NCBI GenBank assembly: GCA_003222855.1
Contig: QHXH01000208.1
Coordinates: forward strand, 1-21,036
Reading direction: 5' to 3'
Length of the DNA stretch: 21,036 nucleotides
Origin: Acidobacteriota bacterium
Lineage (GTDB): Bacteria > Acidobacteriota > Blastocatellia > Pyrinomonadales > Pyrinomonadaceae
The position numbers and the translations under genes were made by a program. Every line of letters starts with the position of its first letter. Within the stretch, counting starts at the first letter, position 1. Shown here piece by piece: positions 20,701-21,036 of this stretch. Below the pieces are notes generated by a model that had not been told where the DNA came from, searched no databases, and was given only the letters and a program-made list of their open reading frames with translations.

Positions 20701-21036
20701 ATGAATCCGCAGCCTTTCAAAACGCTCGAGTTCGATTCCTTGCGCGCTCTCGTGCGACAACGCGCGCAAACCGATCTGGCCCGAACCCGGCTCGAGCAAC
20801 TCGTCCCGCTCGATGACTTTGCAGAGTTACAGCGCGAGCTGCTGCGTCTCAGCGAAATGATCGAGTTGCGCCAACGCGGAGCCCGTCTCTCATTCGAAGG
20901 TGCGGCCGATCCAACCGACTCGATTTCGCGTTTGAGAATTGCCGGGACGGCGCTCGACCCGCTGGCGATGCTCGATCTCGCGCGGTTGATCGAGCGCGCG
21001 CTCGATGCGCGTGCCGCGATTCATAGTGAACGTGAA
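20701..21036 (+). CDS. mutS2: MutS2 endonuclease, N-terminal part (runs off the right edge)
   Basis: From ATG 20701 the frame is open for 112 codons to the window end. The residues (KTLEFDSLRALVRQRAQTDLARTRLEQLVPLDDFAELQRELLRLSEM) match the N-terminal helical region of MutS2, whose proteins open with a similar LEFxxI/L...A segment and a leucine-rich lever helix; RLRIAGTALDPLAMLDLARLI continues this pattern. Family knowledge: MutS2 is an ATPase with a C-terminal Smr nuclease domain. It acts in suppression of recombination or in rescue of collided ribosomes. The ATPase and Smr domains lie outside the window, so the call rests on the N-terminus alone. Confidence 0.8.
   Translation, partial: MNPQPFKTLEFDSLRALVRQRAQTDLARTRLEQLVPLDDFAELQRELLRLSEMIELRQRGARLSFEGAADPTDSISRLRIAGTALDPLAMLDLARLIERALDARAAIHSERE

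Noticed and set aside
1..21036. CRISPR array, tRNA, rRNA, prophage or insertion sequence with transposase
   Set aside because: I saw no regularly spaced direct repeats, no tRNA-like acceptor/T-loop set, and no transposase, integrase or phage structural protein.

Overview
The window looks like chromosomal DNA of an acidobacterium, most likely class Blastocatellia. This is an inference from gene content and style: a carboxypeptidase-regulatory-domain outer-membrane barrel, a long Rickettsia/Thermus-type isocitrate dehydrogenase, NtrC-type activators, moderately GC-rich DNA, and an exceptional density of short palindromic intergenic repeats. No rRNA, tRNA, CRISPR array, transposase or phage gene was seen.

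Left part (1-2235, minus strand): a redox cluster transcribed leftward. It holds a damaged HxlR-type regulator with a C-terminal CxxC/CxxC cluster, a VKOR (DsbB-like) membrane oxidoreductase, a membrane-tethered redoxin and a TlpA-like thioredoxin cut by the window edge. Upstream of it (2240-2784) there is no gene, but there is a strongly structured segment (2352-2461) that may be an untranslated RNA or leader, and an operator-like GATAG palindrome.

Regulatory block (2785-9604): an FHA-GAF-AAA+-Fis sigma-54 activator (plus strand) faces a two-component pair on the minus strand. The pair is a 987-residue histidine kinase with an extracytoplasmic PDZ domain, many membrane helices, GAF and PAS, followed by an NtrC-type response regulator, with a palindromic mini-element between them. 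Just upstream of the kinase, on the opposite strand, is a 55-codon reading frame with a good Shine-Dalgarno sequence embedded in a large inverted repeat.

Envelope and metabolic part (9626-21036): an outer-membrane beta-barrel protein, an M16 peptidase that lacks the segment carrying its third zinc ligand, a YycJ-type metallo-beta-lactamase-fold protein, a GHMP sugar kinase, a DedA membrane protein, a universal stress protein divergent from a ROK-family protein with degenerate ATP motifs, a secreted protein of unknown function, PurE, NADP-type isocitrate dehydrogenase, and the start of mutS2 (cut by the right edge).

Nearly every intergenic gap carries a different palindromic or inverted-repeat element. 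One family is present twice (18874 and 20562), one element supplies the last codons of the GHMP kinase, and one palindrome lies inside the YycJ-like coding sequence. The most noteworthy signals are the small reading frame with a possibly masked ribosome site, the unassigned structured RNA segment, the putatively inactive M16 and ROK proteins, and the repeats that intrude into genes.
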